Source: Oscillospiraceae bacterium (GTDB lineage Bacteria > Bacillota > Clostridia > Oscillospirales > Oscillospiraceae). Taken from it: a stretch of DNA of 45,028 bases. Position numbers and translations under genes: made by a program. The notes beneath the pieces are model-generated. The model did not search any database and was not told the origin of the DNA. It saw nothing but the letters and a program-made list of their open reading frames with translations. Positions 38,085-45,028 of this stretch are shown one piece after another; the first letter of the stretch is position 1, and the number at the start of each line of letters is the position of its first letter. The DNA lies in assembly GCA_902775355.1 (NCBI GenBank), contig CACYLY010000010.1:1-45028 (forward strand), read 5' to 3'.

Positions 38085-39291
38085 GGTGCAGTTTCTCCTC
38101 CAGTATTGTGTTGATATTTGAAAGGAATGTTGCTTCGTCTTCATTGTTTTCCAGGACCAGATCACAGCGCTCCCGGAAATAGCTGTCCGGCCGCTGGGCC
38201 CGGATCCGCAGCAGCGCGTAGTCCCGGCTGAGGCCGTCCCGGGCCATGATGCGCGCCGCCCGGAGCTCCTCGTCGGCGATGACGCCCAGGGTGAAGTCAC
38301 AGCAGGCGGCCAGGGGGCTTTCCAGCAGCTCGCTGGCGTCCAGGGCGGCCAGGGTTCCCCCGGCCATGGCAAAGGCCCGCAGCCGCCGCCGGACCTCCCG
38401 GCTGATAAAGGCGTGGGTGATGGCGTTGAGCGTTTTCAGCGCCGCCTGGTCCCGGAAGACGATCTCTCCCAGCTTTTTCCGCTGCAGGACGCCGTTTTCC
38501 ACCGTGCCGGGGAAGGCCTCGCCCAGCTGCGCCAGCAGCTCCCGGTCCTCCCGCAGGAGCTCGTGATAGATCCCGTCGCAGTCCAGCACCAGGGCACCAC
38601 GGGCTTCCAGGGCCTTCAGCGCCGTGGTCTTACCGCTGCCGCTGCCGCCGGTGACGCCTACGATCTCCAGGCAGTCCACCAGAGCGTCGGCGATCTGCTC
38701 CTCCGGGAGAGCGCCCTGCCGCAGGATGCGATAGGGCCTCCGGCTCATGTCCAGAATGGTAGATTCCCGGCCCAGACCGCAGGGGCCCCCGTCCACCACC
38801 GCGGCGATCTTCCCGTCGAAATAATCCAGCACCCGGGCGGCCGTCCTGGGGCTCTCGGCCCCGCTGGGGTTGGCGGAGGGCGCGGCGAAGGGGATACCGG
38901 AAAGCCGCAGCAGCGCCAGGGTCAAAGGATGGTCCGGGCAGCGCAGGCCCAGGGTCTCTCCCCCGGCCCGCACGATCTCCGGCACCAGGTCCCGGGCTTT
39001 GAGCACGAGGGTCAGGGGCCCGGGCCAGAAGCGTTCCGCCAAGGCCTTCGCCTGGGGCGGGACCTCCTCGCAGTAGCGCTCCATGGCCGCAGCGTCCGGC
39101 ACCATGAGGGAGAGGGGCTTGACCGCCGGCCGGCCCTTGACCTCGTAGACAGCCTCCACCGCAGCGGGGTCCAGTCCGCTGCCCGCAAGACCGTAAACCG
39201 TCTCCGTGGGCACGGCAACCAATCCTCCCGCCTGCAGCAGCGCGGCCGCCTCCGGCAGTTCTTCGACTTTTGTGATGATCTTCGTTTTCAT
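38077..39291 (-). CDS. tsaC-coaE: Fusion of threonylcarbamoyl-AMP synthase (TsaC) and dephospho-CoA kinase (CoaE)
   Basis: 404 residues in one uninterrupted frame. Residues 1-205 are a YrdC/TsaC domain: VAVPTETVYGLAG (25-37), VKGRP...KPLSLM (51-63), APSANPSG (137-144) and ESTILD (176-181). It makes the threonylcarbamoyl-AMP used for t6A37 in tRNA. Residues 208-404 are a CoaE domain: P-loop GVTGGSGSGKTT (212-223), LDCDGIYHELL, LGEIVFRD, ARIMARDGLSRDYALLRIRAQ and DLVLENNEDE. It would phosphorylate dephospho-CoA, the last step of CoA synthesis. There is no linker longer than a few residues. The start overlaps the prfA stop by four bases. Whether both halves are active cannot be read, but the key motifs of both are present. 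Confidence 0.93.
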   Translation of the reverse strand: MKTKIITKVEELPEAAALLQAGGLVAVPTETVYGLAGSGLDPAAVEAVYEVKGRPAVKPLSLMVPDAAAMERYCEEVPPQAKALAERFWPGPLTLVLKARDLVPEIVRAGGETLGLRCPDHPLTLALLRLSGIPFAAPSANPSGAESPRTAARVLDYFDGKIAAVVDGGPCGLGRESTILDMSRRPYRILRQGALPEEQIADALVDCLEIVGVTGGSGSGKTTALKALEARGALVLDCDGIYHELLREDRELLAQLGEAFPGTVENGVLQRKKLGEIVFRDQAALKTLNAITHAFISREVRRRLRAFAMAGGTLAALDASELLESPLAACCDFTLGVIADEELRAARIMARDGLSRDYALLRIRAQRPDSYFRERCDLVLENNEDEATFLSNINTILEEKLHHG

Positions 39292-40358
39292 GCTTCCGAA
39301 TTGCCCGCCAGCTTCGCCGCCTGATCCGCAGTGACCAGCGCGTCGATCAGCTCGTCCAGCTCGCCGTTCATGATCCGGTCGATATTGAAATTCTTGCTGT
39401 CCCCGGAGAGTCGGTGATCCGTCACCCGGTTCTGGGGGAAGTTATAGGTCCGCACCCGCTCGCTCCGGTCCCCGGAGCCGATCTGGCTCTTCCGCTCGGC
39501 GGCCACGGCGGCGTTCTGCCTGGCCTGCTCCATCTCGTAGAGCTTGGAGCGGAGGATCTGCATGGCCCGGTCCTTGTTTTTGTACTGGCTGCGCTCGTCC
39601 TGGCACTCCACCACCACGCCGGTGGGCAGGTGGGTGATGCGGATGGCGCTCTCGGTCTTGTTCACGTGCTGGCCGCCGGCGCCGGAGGAGCGATAGGTGT
39701 CAATCTTCAGGTCGTTCAGGTCCAGCTTGAAGTCCACATCCTCGATCTCCGGCAGCACCGCCACGGTGGCCGCGGAGGTGTGGATCCGCCCGCCGGACTC
39801 CGTCACCGGCACCCGCTGGACCCGGTGGCCGCCGGCCTCGAATTTGAGGCGGGACCAGGCGCCGGCCCCCTCCACCACAAAGCTGATCTCCTTGATGCCG
39901 CCCAGCTCCGTCTCGCTAAGGTTGGCCACGTCGATCTTCCAGCCCCGGGACTCGGCGTAGAGGGTATACATGCGGTAGAGGTCCGCCGCGAAGAGCATGC
40001 CCTCTTCCCCGCCCACGCCGCCGCGGATCTCCATGATCACGTTCTTGCCGTCGTTGGGGCCTTTGGGCAGCAGTAGGATCCGGATCTCCCGCTCCAGCCG
40101 CTCCTTCTCGTCCCGGGCCAGCTGGTACTCCTCCTGGGCCAGCTCCCGCATCTCCGGGTCAGCCTGGAGCTCCAGGGCCGCGTCCATATCGGCGCAGGCG
40201 CGGGTATAGGCGGCGTAAGCCTCCGCCACCGGCTGCAGCTCCCGGCTCTCCCGCTCCACCTTGGCATACAGCGCCGGGTCGGAATAGGTCTCGGGCAGCT
40301 CCAGCCGCTGCCGCAGCTCTTCATATTGACGGGCGATGGATCTCAGTTGCTCAAACAT
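39288..40358 (-). CDS. prfA: Peptide chain release factor 1
   Basis: Class I release factor for UAA and UAG. 356 residues with the stop-codon reading motif PVT (184-186, the PxT of RF1, not the SPF of RF2) and the catalytic GGQ (228-230) in SSGAGGQHVNKTESAIR. The methylated glutamine is Q230, the normal target of PrmC. prmC/hemK, the usual next gene, is not here. The operon continues with TsaC-CoaE and an aminopeptidase. A TATGAT box with TGG lies upstream (40385-40390) but without a convincing -35. Confidence 0.97.
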   Translation of the reverse strand: MFEQLRSIARQYEELRQRLELPETYSDPALYAKVERESRELQPVAEAYAAYTRACADMDAALELQADPEMRELAQEEYQLARDEKERLEREIRILLLPKGPNDGKNVIMEIRGGVGGEEGMLFAADLYRMYTLYAESRGWKIDVANLSETELGGIKEISFVVEGAGAWSRLKFEAGGHRVQRVPVTESGGRIHTSAATVAVLPEIEDVDFKLDLNDLKIDTYRSSGAGGQHVNKTESAIRITHLPTGVVVECQDERSQYKNKDRAMQILRSKLYEMEQARQNAAVAAERKSQIGSGDRSERVRTYNFPQNRVTDHRLSGDSKNFNIDRIMNGELDELIDALVTADQAAKLAGNSEA

Positions 40359-40454
40359 GACAGGCTCCCATAATTGTTTTATTTATCATACCACATTCCG
40401 GGGAAAAAGAAAAGAGAGAATCCTCTCTTCGCTCCGGAAGTCTCCGCCTGGCCC

Positions 40455-40483
40455 TTGCGGGATTTCCCGGACTGTGGTATGCT
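40455..40483 (+). promoter_or_regulatory. Promoter of the small acidic protein gene
   Basis: TTGCGG (40455-40460), 17-base spacer, TATGCT (40478-40483) with extended TGG. Confidence 0.75.
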
Positions 40484-40513
40484 GTTTTCATCAGTCGACA
40501 AGGAGGCATCGCC

Positions 40514-40840
40514 ATGATCGATCCCCGGGAAGTGGACAAGGTCCCCGACGAGGAGTGGGAAGAATTCAAAAAGCGCGCGCTGAAGGACGAGCTGTTCTAC
40601 AACGGCCCCGGCGACCTGCTGGACACGCCGGAGGGCCGGGCCAGGTTCTGCCGTCTCAACGTCAGCGGCGCCTTCAACAAAGACGATCCCCAGTTCCCCG
40701 GCTTCAAGATCTGGGTCTTCAACAACCAGGGCCAGGGTATGGTCGTCAAAAAGCGCAGCCGGGTGGACCCGGCGCTGATGGAGAACGTGGAGTTCGACGC
40801 CGAGGGGAAGGAACTCAGCCGCAGCTATGAGCCGGCCTGA
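40514..40840 (+). CDS. Small acidic protein of unknown function
   Basis: Not recognised. 108 residues, soluble, acidic at both ends, without signal peptide or membrane segment. The centre is more ordered: GRARFCRLNVSGAFNKDDP then FPGFKIWVFNNQGQG and VVKKRSRV, compatible with a small beta-rich domain. It has one cysteine. It is clearly a gene: extended -10 promoter, AAGGAGG seven bases before the ATG, an 18-pair terminator, and no frame conflict. It is monocistronic between two minus-strand units. Confidence 0.8.
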   Translation: MIDPREVDKVPDEEWEEFKKRALKDELFYNGPGDLLDTPEGRARFCRLNVSGAFNKDDPQFPGFKIWVFNNQGQGMVVKKRSRVDPALMENVEFDAEGKELSRSYEPA

Positions 40841-40865
40841 GCGCCGCCGATCCCCTTTACGAATC

Positions 40866-40904
40866 ACAGAGAAGACCGCCTGCTCCGCAGGCGGTCTTCT
40901 CTGT
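40866..40904 (+). terminator. Intrinsic terminator of the small acidic protein gene
   Basis: Eighteen-pair stem ACAGAGAAGACCGCCTGC (40866-40883), loop TCC, complement 40887-40904, followed by TTTCTTTC. Confidence 0.88.
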
Positions 40905-40938
40905 TTTCTTTCAATAACTTATAGCGAACTATCCGGCT

Positions 40939-42666
40939 TTACTTCTTGTTGCCGAAGAGGCCGCGGAGGATGGAGCTGGAACCGGAGCGCAGCACAGAGC
41001 TGAGGGCGTTGGTGGCGGCCCGCTTGGCAATGGTGGCGGCGCTGGTGGTCTTGCCGCCGGTGACGGAGTTGACGATATTGTGGCTCACGGCGCCCATCAC
41101 ACTGGAGGCGGCGCTGGTGGCGGCCTTCTGGGCCACCTTCTTCTTGGCGGCAGCCTCTCTCTCCGCCGCTCTCTGGGCGGCCAGGGCTTCCTTCTCGGCG
41201 GCCTTCTTGGCAGCGGCGGCTTCCCGCTCCGCCTCTCTCTGGGCGGCGGCGGCTTCCTTTTCGGCGGCCTTCTGGGCGGCGGCCTCTTCTCTCTGCCGCT
41301 GCTTTTCAGCCTCGGCCTCCTCTTTCTGGCGCTGCTTCTCGGCCTCGGCCTCCTCGGCCTCTCTCCGGCGCTGCTCCTCCAGCTCGGCGGTAGCAGCCTG
41401 CAATACTTCAAAGGCGGACTCCCGGTCCTGATCCTCCCGGTACTTGAGATCGAACTCGTCGCTGACGATGACGCTTCTCACGGCGCCCTCGTCTGCAATG
41501 CCCATCATGCTCTGAGGCGGCAGGATCTTGGCGCGCTCCACGATGCTGGGAATGCCCTGCTCATCCAGGAAGCTGACCAGCGCCTCGCCCACACCCAGCT
41601 CGGTGAGAGCGGTCTCGGTGTCGAAGGCGGGATTGGCGCGGAAGGCCTTGGCGGCGGCCCGGATGGACTTCTGCTCGGAGGGGGTGTAGGCCCGCAGCGC
41701 GTGCTGCACCTTGTTGGACAGCTGGGCCAGCACGTCGTTGGGAATGTCCGACGGGCTCTGGCTGATGAAGTAGATGCCCACGCCCTTGGAGCGGATGAGC
41801 TTCACCACCTGGACGATCTTCTGCACCAGGGCCTTGGGCGCGTCGGTAAAGAGGAGATGGGCCTCGTCGAAGAAGAAGATCATGCGGGGCTTCTCCAGAT
41901 CGCCCACCTCGGGCAGACGCTCGAAGAGCTCGGTCATCATCCAGAGCAGGAAGGTGGCGTAGGTCTTGGGGCTCTGGATCAGGCGCTGGGAGGAGAGGAT
42001 GTTGATGTAGCCGCGGCCGTAGGGGCCGGTGCGCATCCAGTCCCGGATGTCCAGCTCCGGCTCGCCGAAGAACTGCTCGCCGCCCTCGTCCTCAAAGGCC
42101 AGCAGCGCGCGCTGGATGGCGCCCACGCTGGCGGCGGAGACGTTGCCGTACATGGTGGTGAACTCGGCCCGATTTTCGCCCACGAACTGCAGCATAGCCC
42201 GCAGGTCCTTCAGATCCAGCAGCAGCAGGCCGTGCTCGTCCGCCACGCGGAAGACGATGTTCAGCACGCCGGTCTGGATCTCGGTCAGGTTCAGGAGACG
42301 GCCCAGCAGGGTCGGGCCCATTTCGGACACGGTGACCCGCACGGGAATGCCCTTCTCGCCGAAGATATCCCAGAAGCGGGTGGGATAGGACTTGTACTCC
42401 CAGCCCTCGATGCCGAAGCGCTCGATGCGCCGCTGCATATCCTCCGTTTCCACGCCCGGACGGCACATGCCGCTGAGGTCGCCCTTCACGTCGGCCAGGA
42501 ACACGGGCACGCCCATGTCTGAGAAGGACTCCGCCATCACCTTCAGGGTGATGGTCTTGCCGGTGCCGGTGGCGCCGGCGATGAGGCCGTGGCGGTTGGC
42601 CATAGCGGGAAGCAGGAAAAGATTCTTGTCGGACTGAGCAAGCCAGATTTTGCCTTCGCTGTACAT
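40939..42666 (-). CDS. HerA/YjgR-like P-loop ATPase (DUF853 type)
   Basis: Hexameric HerA-FtsK superfamily ATPase, relative of E. coli YjgR, whose role is unsettled. 575 residues from the ATG at 42666 (MYSEGKIWLAQSDKN). Walker A GATGTGKT (31-38), FLADVKGDLSGM (56-67), Walker B MIFFFDEAHLLF (262-273), and GVGIYFISQSPSDIPNDVL as sensor/arginine region. Residues about 430-520 are a long Ala/Glu/Lys/Arg helix of repeated AEKEAAAAQREAEREA-type units. A Ser/Gly-rich tail ends RGLFGNKK. Longer in-frame starts precede the promoter and are rejected. It stands alone, divergent from cdsA. Confidence 0.88.
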   Translation of the reverse strand: MYSEGKIWLAQSDKNLFLLPAMANRHGLIAGATGTGKTITLKVMAESFSDMGVPVFLADVKGDLSGMCRPGVETEDMQRRIERFGIEGWEYKSYPTRFWDIFGEKGIPVRVTVSEMGPTLLGRLLNLTEIQTGVLNIVFRVADEHGLLLLDLKDLRAMLQFVGENRAEFTTMYGNVSAASVGAIQRALLAFEDEGGEQFFGEPELDIRDWMRTGPYGRGYINILSSQRLIQSPKTYATFLLWMMTELFERLPEVGDLEKPRMIFFFDEAHLLFTDAPKALVQKIVQVVKLIRSKGVGIYFISQSPSDIPNDVLAQLSNKVQHALRAYTPSEQKSIRAAAKAFRANPAFDTETALTELGVGEALVSFLDEQGIPSIVERAKILPPQSMMGIADEGAVRSVIVSDEFDLKYREDQDRESAFEVLQAATAELEEQRRREAEEAEAEKQRQKEEAEAEKQRQREEAAAQKAAEKEAAAAQREAEREAAAAKKAAEKEALAAQRAAEREAAAKKKVAQKAATSAASSVMGAVSHNIVNSVTGGKTTSAATIAKRAATNALSSVLRSGSSSILRGLFGNKK

Positions 42667-42720
42667 ACGGTTACCCCCTGTTGATCTAGTATTGTGTGAA
42701 TGTCCATGTTCGTTCACTTC

Positions 42721-42749
42721 ATCATAGCACAGTTTTTTCCCATACACAA
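42721..42749 (-). promoter_or_regulatory. Promoter of the HerA-like gene
   Basis: On the minus strand: TTGTGT (42744-42749), 17-base spacer, TATGAT (42721-42726) with extended TGC. Confidence 0.7.
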
Positions 42750-42823
42750 CAAAAATTTGTGTTTCTTTCCCTCTCCCGCCCCAATTTGTTGTGCGCGGGC
42801 CTCCTCGGGAGGAAGAAAAGGAC

Positions 42824-42852
42824 TTGTTGAAAAGCGAACTTTGTGTTATGCT
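42824..42852 (+). promoter_or_regulatory. Promoter of cdsA
   Basis: TTGTTG (42824-42829), 17-base spacer, TATGCT (42847-42852). Confidence 0.7.
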
Positions 42853-42902
42853 GTTTTTCGACAAGAACCTGTCCCCGAGGATAGTGGAAACGAGGGATCC
42901 AT

Positions 42903-43700
42903 TTGAAACAGCGCGTCATGTCCGCCATCGTTCTTCTGACCATCACCCTGAGCTGCATCCTGGCCCATGAGATCAGCCGGGTGCTGTTCTTTGCCGTCGC
43001 CGGCATCCTCTGCTGCTATGAATACAGCCGCGCCGTGGAAAAGCTGGAGGTCTACTGCGCCGCCTGGGTCATGTACACCTATATCGTCGCCCAGGCCCTG
43101 CTGACCCTCTTCCATCAGGGGCCGATCCTGTATTTGGGCTTTATGATGGTGGGCATCTACCTGGCCATGTTCTCCGGCATCCTCCACAAAAAGGTCAGCG
43201 GCAGGGGCGCCATCTTCACCGTGGCGGGCCTGGCCTATCCGGGCTTCCTCTTCGGCATCCTGATGATGATCTCCGTGGGCGAGATCTGGATGCAGGCGCT
43301 GCTGCTGGCCACCGCCGCCACCTTAGTGTGCGACAGCTTTGCGCTCTTCGGCGGCATGGCCTTCGGCAAGCACAAGCTGGCCCCCCTGGTAAGCCCGAAA
43401 AAGACCTGGGAGGGCGCGGTATGCGGCGCCCTGTCCTCGCTGGCGGTGGGCCTGGTGATCTACCTGCTGCCCATTTTCCCGGAGCTGAGTCTGCCGCTGT
43501 GCCTCGTCACCTGCTTCGTGGCCTCCTCCATGGGCCAGATCGGCGACCTGGCGGAGAGCCTGGTGAAGCGCATGATCGACATCAAGGATTTTTCCAACCT
43601 GATCCCCGGCCACGGCGGCATGTTCGACCGGGCGGACAGCCTGCTCTTCTCCATCCCCACGGCTTATATCGTCCTCCACATCGCCGGCATCGGCGTGTGA
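42903..43700 (+). CDS. cdsA: Phosphatidate cytidylyltransferase
   Basis: Makes CDP-diacylglycerol from phosphatidate and CTP, the branch point of phospholipid synthesis. 265 residues with about seven to eight membrane segments. The CdsA signature lies at residues 219-245 (SLVKRMIDIKDF through PGHGGMFDRAD). The start is a TTG at 42903 with GAGG seven bases upstream (MKQRVMSAIVLL), five codons before the internal ATG. It stands alone here; the usual neighbours uppS, dxr and frr are absent from the window. Confidence 0.95.
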   Translation: MKQRVMSAIVLLTITLSCILAHEISRVLFFAVAGILCCYEYSRAVEKLEVYCAAWVMYTYIVAQALLTLFHQGPILYLGFMMVGIYLAMFSGILHKKVSGRGAIFTVAGLAYPGFLFGILMMISVGEIWMQALLLATAATLVCDSFALFGGMAFGKHKLAPLVSPKKTWEGAVCGALSSLAVGLVIYLLPIFPELSLPLCLVTCFVASSMGQIGDLAESLVKRMIDIKDFSNLIPGHGGMFDRADSLLFSIPTAYIVLHIAGIGV

Positions 43701-43741
43701 GGAGCGGAAACAGAGCCGTAATAACAAAATCGTTTGAATCC

Positions 43742-43776
43742 CAGGGGGCGTGATGATCCACGCCCTCTGTATTTTT
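43742..43776 (+). terminator. Intrinsic terminator of cdsA
   Basis: CAGGGGGCGTG (43742-43752), loop ATGATC, CACGCCCTCTG (43759-43769) with one G-U pair, then TATTTTT. Confidence 0.85.
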
Positions 43777-43844
43777 CGCCGCCGTATCCGTTGTTTCGTG
43801 CTTCCGTAGAGGCCGACGTCCCCGGCGGCCCGCCGATCGTCACA

Positions 43845-43900
43845 ACCCCGACCTCACGGTGCCTGCTCTCGAAAGGGACGCGCCGCGACGCCTCCCCTAC
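43845..43900. repeat. Degenerate copy of the two-hairpin repeat
   Basis: Shares the exact 13-mer GACGCGCCGCGAC (43878-43890) with the island at 4592-4604, and the lead-in CCTCACGG resembles CCGTCACGG there. The first loop is not conserved, so this is a remnant. Confidence 0.5.
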
Positions 43901-43910
43901 TGCGCGAAAC

Positions 43911-43939
43911 CGCCGGGCGCTATTTCATCGCCCGGCGGT
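43911..43939. terminator. Hairpin after the surface protein gene
   Basis: CCGCCGGGCG (43911-43920), loop CTATTTCAT, CGCCCGGCGG (43930-43939). Pyrimidine-rich sequence follows on the plus side; the minus side, which would serve the surface protein, has only TTT. Function as a terminator is uncertain. Confidence 0.45.
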
Positions 43940-43981
43940 GTCTGTTCTTCCTTCTTCTTCCGTTTTCTTTCTTTCCGTATT

Positions 43982-45028
43982 TTACTTCGCTTCGTTGCTG
44001 CGCCGTCTGCGCCAGACCACCGCCGCGGCGGCGACGCCGCACAGGCCCAGGATCGAGCCGCCCAGGAGCGCGAACCAGATCCCCATGCTCACGTCGCCGG
44101 TGCGGACGGCGCTGCCGTTTCCGCTGCCGGAGCCCACCTTGACGATGATCCTGGTGTTCACGCTGCCGTCGTCGAAGACCAGGGTGATCGTGTGCCTGCC
44201 GCTGCTGAGCTTCTCCAGGGTCACGGCCTTGAGGGTCACCACCGTGCTGCCGGCCTTGGCCTCATAGTCCCCCGCGGCCAGATCCTTGCCGTCGATCTGT
44301 ACGCCGGTGAAGTGGCTGAAGCAGCTGCTGTCGTTGGGGCTGCGCTTGACGGTGACGCTGACGTTCTTGTTGCTGCCCTTGGTCCAGATCGTGCCGCCGC
44401 CATCGGTGACCTTGTAGGACACAGCCTGGAACACCGCCTTGACGACCACGTCCTCCCCGCCGATTTCGAAGCTGTTGCCCGAGACGCTCACGCCGCCGGA
44501 GATCACCTTCCACTCCTTGAACTCGTAGCCCTTCCTGGGCGTAGCCTTCAGCGTCACCCTGGTGCCCCTGGGGCCCTCGGTGGGTGTGGCCTCGCCGGAG
44601 CCGTGGCCGTCGTCCTTCACGGTGACGCTGTAGATCCGCGGCGTGGCCTCATAGACCGCGGTATACGTGGCGTCGCCCTCCACGGCGGGCAGGGGGTCGT
44701 CGGCCGCGTACTCCGAGCCGCCCTCGTCCTTCCAGCCCTTGAAGGTATAGGTATAGTCCGCGTCCATCTCCTTGGTGGGCGTCTCGCCGGTATAGCTCGG
44801 AGCCTGGCCGTAGTCCACCAGGCCGCTCAGCAGCACCGCGCCGCCCTCGTCCAGGAACGTGACCGTGTACTGCCGCAGGGTCTCGGTATAGACCGCCGTA
44901 TAAGTAACCTCGCCCTTCACAGCGGGCAGCGATTCATCCTTCCCGTATTCCTTTCCGTCCTCGTCCTTCCAGCCCTTGAAGGTATAGTCGTACTGCGCGG
45001 TGGAATCCTTTGCGGGCGTCTCGCCGGT
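43982..45028 (-). CDS. Repeat-containing surface protein, C-terminal part (cut by window edge)
   Basis: The frame is open through base 45028, giving 348 visible codons; the start lies outside. Two tandem modules of roughly 78 residues, each with YTFKGWKDE-G-EY, LPAV-G--TYTAVY and an YTVTF-type strand, resemble InlB B-repeat/Listeria-Bacteroides repeat domains. A beta-rich region with GYEFKEWKV follows, then a Gly/Ser linker, VRTGD, a membrane segment (GIWFALLGGSILGLCGVAAAA) and the basic tail RRRRSNEAK. The order linker - TGD - membrane helix - basic tail resembles a sortase sorting signal, but LPXTG itself is missing. It is probably an exported, wall- or membrane-anchored adhesin-like protein. 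Confidence 0.85.
   Translation of the reverse strand, partial: TGETPAKDSTAQYDYTFKGWKDEDGKEYGKDESLPAVKGEVTYTAVYTETLRQYTVTFLDEGGAVLLSGLVDYGQAPSYTGETPTKEMDADYTYTFKGWKDEGGSEYAADDPLPAVEGDATYTAVYEATPRIYSVTVKDDGHGSGEATPTEGPRGTRVTLKATPRKGYEFKEWKVISGGVSVSGNSFEIGGEDVVVKAVFQAVSYKVTDGGGTIWTKGSNKNVSVTVKRSPNDSSCFSHFTGVQIDGKDLAAGDYEAKAGSTVVTLKAVTLEKLSSGRHTITLVFDDGSVNTRIIVKVGSGSGNGSAVRTGDVSMGIWFALLGGSILGLCGVAAAAVVWRRRRSNEAK

Noticed and set aside
40395-40440. AAGAGAG / CTCTCTT hairpin followed by a T-tract on the minus strand upstream of prfA
   Set aside because: No minus-strand transcript is known to enter it, and it overlaps the weak prfA promoter region; the significance is unclear.

Overview
The window reads as a chromosomal segment of a GC-rich, spore-forming Bacillota of the class Clostridia, most likely Oscillospiraceae (Oscillibacter/Flavonifractor-like). 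This is an inference from: the Firmicutes-type S12 with the 14-residue N-terminal insertion (streptomycin lysines at 56 and 101), strong AGGAGG ribosome binding sites, spoVAD-spoVAE sporulation genes, consensus sigma-A promoters with extended -10 boxes, a Gram-positive type surface protein, and mosaic palindromic intergenic repeats. No rRNA, tRNA, CRISPR array, transposase or prophage gene was found.

Layout. 1-12428 is the transcription/translation core on the minus strand: rpoB-rpoC, a 700-base island of palindromic repeats, then the str operon rpsL-rpsG-fusA-tuf, with tuf cut by the window edge. The 5' end of rpsG looks damaged: its good ribosome binding site and GTG are out of frame with the S7 body. 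12494-13960 is a plus-strand promoter, a leader with a terminator, and a GT-C glycosyltransferase-like membrane protein. 14136-17704 (minus) is an OmpR-family regulator, a sensor kinase and an HtrA protease in one operon, preceded by a membrane-anchored leucine-rich-repeat protein (17835-19382). 19520-20257 is truA.

20306-20670 is the most unusual stretch: a consensus promoter, about 330 bases of heavily base-paired non-coding sequence and an intrinsic terminator, directly in front of a complete spermidine/putrescine ABC transporter (potABCD, 20688-24708). A small inverted-repeat element framed by two identical 34-bp terminators follows, then spoVAD-spoVAE without spoVAC. Next come a eukaryotic-type hexokinase with a coiled-coil membrane protein upstream (minus), a dihydrouridine synthase (plus), a Na/phosphate cotransporter with a PhoU-like tail (minus), an RluA-like pseudouridine synthase with prmA (plus), a ClpP/TepA-like protease (minus), and a tightly overlapping HTH / small membrane protein / radical-SAM trio (minus).

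36702-40358 (minus) is an overlapping operon: prfA, a TsaC-CoaE fusion protein and an M18 aminopeptidase. The window closes with a small acidic orphan protein, a HerA/YjgR-like ATPase, cdsA, and the C-terminal part of a repeat-containing surface protein that runs off the right edge.

Functionally most of the window is housekeeping: ribosome, RNA polymerase, tRNA/rRNA modification, release factor, lipid and CoA synthesis. The points most worth pursuing are the structured RNA before potA, the TsaC-CoaE fusion, the repeat families, the plus-strand leader transcript opposing the rpoB promoter, and the rpsG start.
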